From assembly GCA_050743125.1 (NCBI GenBank), contig JBOGEB010000224.1:1-6414 (forward strand): a DNA stretch of 6,414 nucleotides, read 5' to 3'. Position 1 is the first letter of the stretch; each line of letters starts with the position of its first letter. The translations under genes were made by a program, and so were the position numbers. The notes under the pieces are model-generated. The model made no database searches. It worked only from the letters and a program-made list of their open reading frames with translations, and was not told the DNA's origin. This DNA is from JBOGEB01 sp050743125 (GTDB taxonomy: Bacteria; Actinomycetota; Nitriliruptoria; Euzebyales; Egibacteraceae). Below, in pieces: positions 6,137-6,414 of this stretch.

Positions 6137-6414
6137 GTGCGGATGGCGCCGCTGCTGTACAGCGCCCTGTTGACCCAGATGATCACAGTATGCGCCGAGC
6201 TAGGCGTAGCCGATCTGCGAAGCGCTGGGCCACGCCGGTTGCACAGCTGGCACAACTGACCGGGACCGACCCGGACGCCTTGTAGCGGGTGCTGCGGGCG
6301 CTTGCCAGCAACGAAGCGTTCACCGAGGCTGGCGTAAGTGAGCGAGCAAAGCCGGTCGGCGGCGACCTTTTCGGCCTGGCATATGTCCGTGGGTGGTGTC
6401 GGGCGCGGGTCAGC
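6137..6414 (+). pseudogene. O-methyltransferase relic, N-terminal dimerisation domain, runs off window
   Basis: The reading resembles the N-terminal winged-helix dimerisation region of SAM-dependent O-methyltransferases that act on aromatic polyketides and similar small molecules. One frame gives LLYSALLTQMITVCAELGVADLRSAGPR. The match then jumps to another frame with PVAQLAQLTGTDPDAL. A TAG at 6283-6285 sits where the family usually has Tyr, and the same frame resumes with RVLRALASNEAFTEAG. The damage is therefore a one-base loss or two-base gain near 6225-6240 plus a nonsense mutation. Past 6340 the similarity fades, perhaps through deletion. GTG 6137 has GGAG at 6127-6130, six bases upstream, and was probably the original start; ATG 6143 and GTG 6068 are alternatives. 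The catalytic SAM-binding domain would lie beyond the window. Two disruptions within about 60 bases make sequencing error a weak explanation. Confidence 0.72.

Noticed and set aside
1..6414. CRISPR array, rRNA, insertion sequence or transposase
   Set aside because: No regularly spaced repeats, rRNA-like conserved stretches, transposase motifs or terminal inverted repeats were found.

Overview
The window is high-GC DNA (46 of 60 bases are G or C at 4921-4980, 48 of 60 at 3001-3060). Coding GC3 is very high and there are GTG starts and short gaps between co-directional genes. This suggests a high-GC bacterium, most likely an actinomycete-type actinobacterium. The MarR, monooxygenase and methyltransferase relics at the right end fit that, but the sequence does not prove a lineage. 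All supported genes lie on the + strand. The long minus-strand frames are GC-driven shadows.

Bases 1-5213 hold a tightly packed, probably operonic block of four genes. First is the 3' end of an unrecognised gene (stop 465-467). Then comes a 646-residue metzincin-type zinc metalloprotease with a HExxHxxGxxH site, a Met-turn and a C-terminal beta-sandwich-like domain (471-2411). A 558-residue unrecognised protein follows (2425-4101), then a 359-residue unrecognised protein (4134-5213). Gaps are 3, 13 and 32 bases. No clear signal peptide is seen on the three complete proteins. A 50-bp direct repeat links the first two genes: bases 1-50 nearly match 1738-1787, in the same reading frame, and encode the same Gly/Pro-rich linker. 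The first gene may therefore be a chimera or partial duplicate carrying protease-gene sequence.

Bases 5214 to about 5368 hold no gene I can support and mark a compositional change. Bases 5369-6414 look like a different, partly decayed module of lower GC (35 of 60 at 5641-5700). It contains a MarR-family regulator relic lacking its N-terminal half and frameshifted near its end, an intact 122-residue antibiotic-biosynthesis-monooxygenase (ABM) domain protein, and the start of an O-methyltransferase pseudogene with a frameshift and an in-frame TAG. The ancestral MarR frame ends in a TGA that overlaps the monooxygenase ATG, so the two were once translationally coupled.

The best candidate for something undescribed is the left block: an apparently leaderless metzincin in an apparent operon with two sizeable, motif-rich proteins of unknown function. 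Their joint role cannot be deduced from this window.
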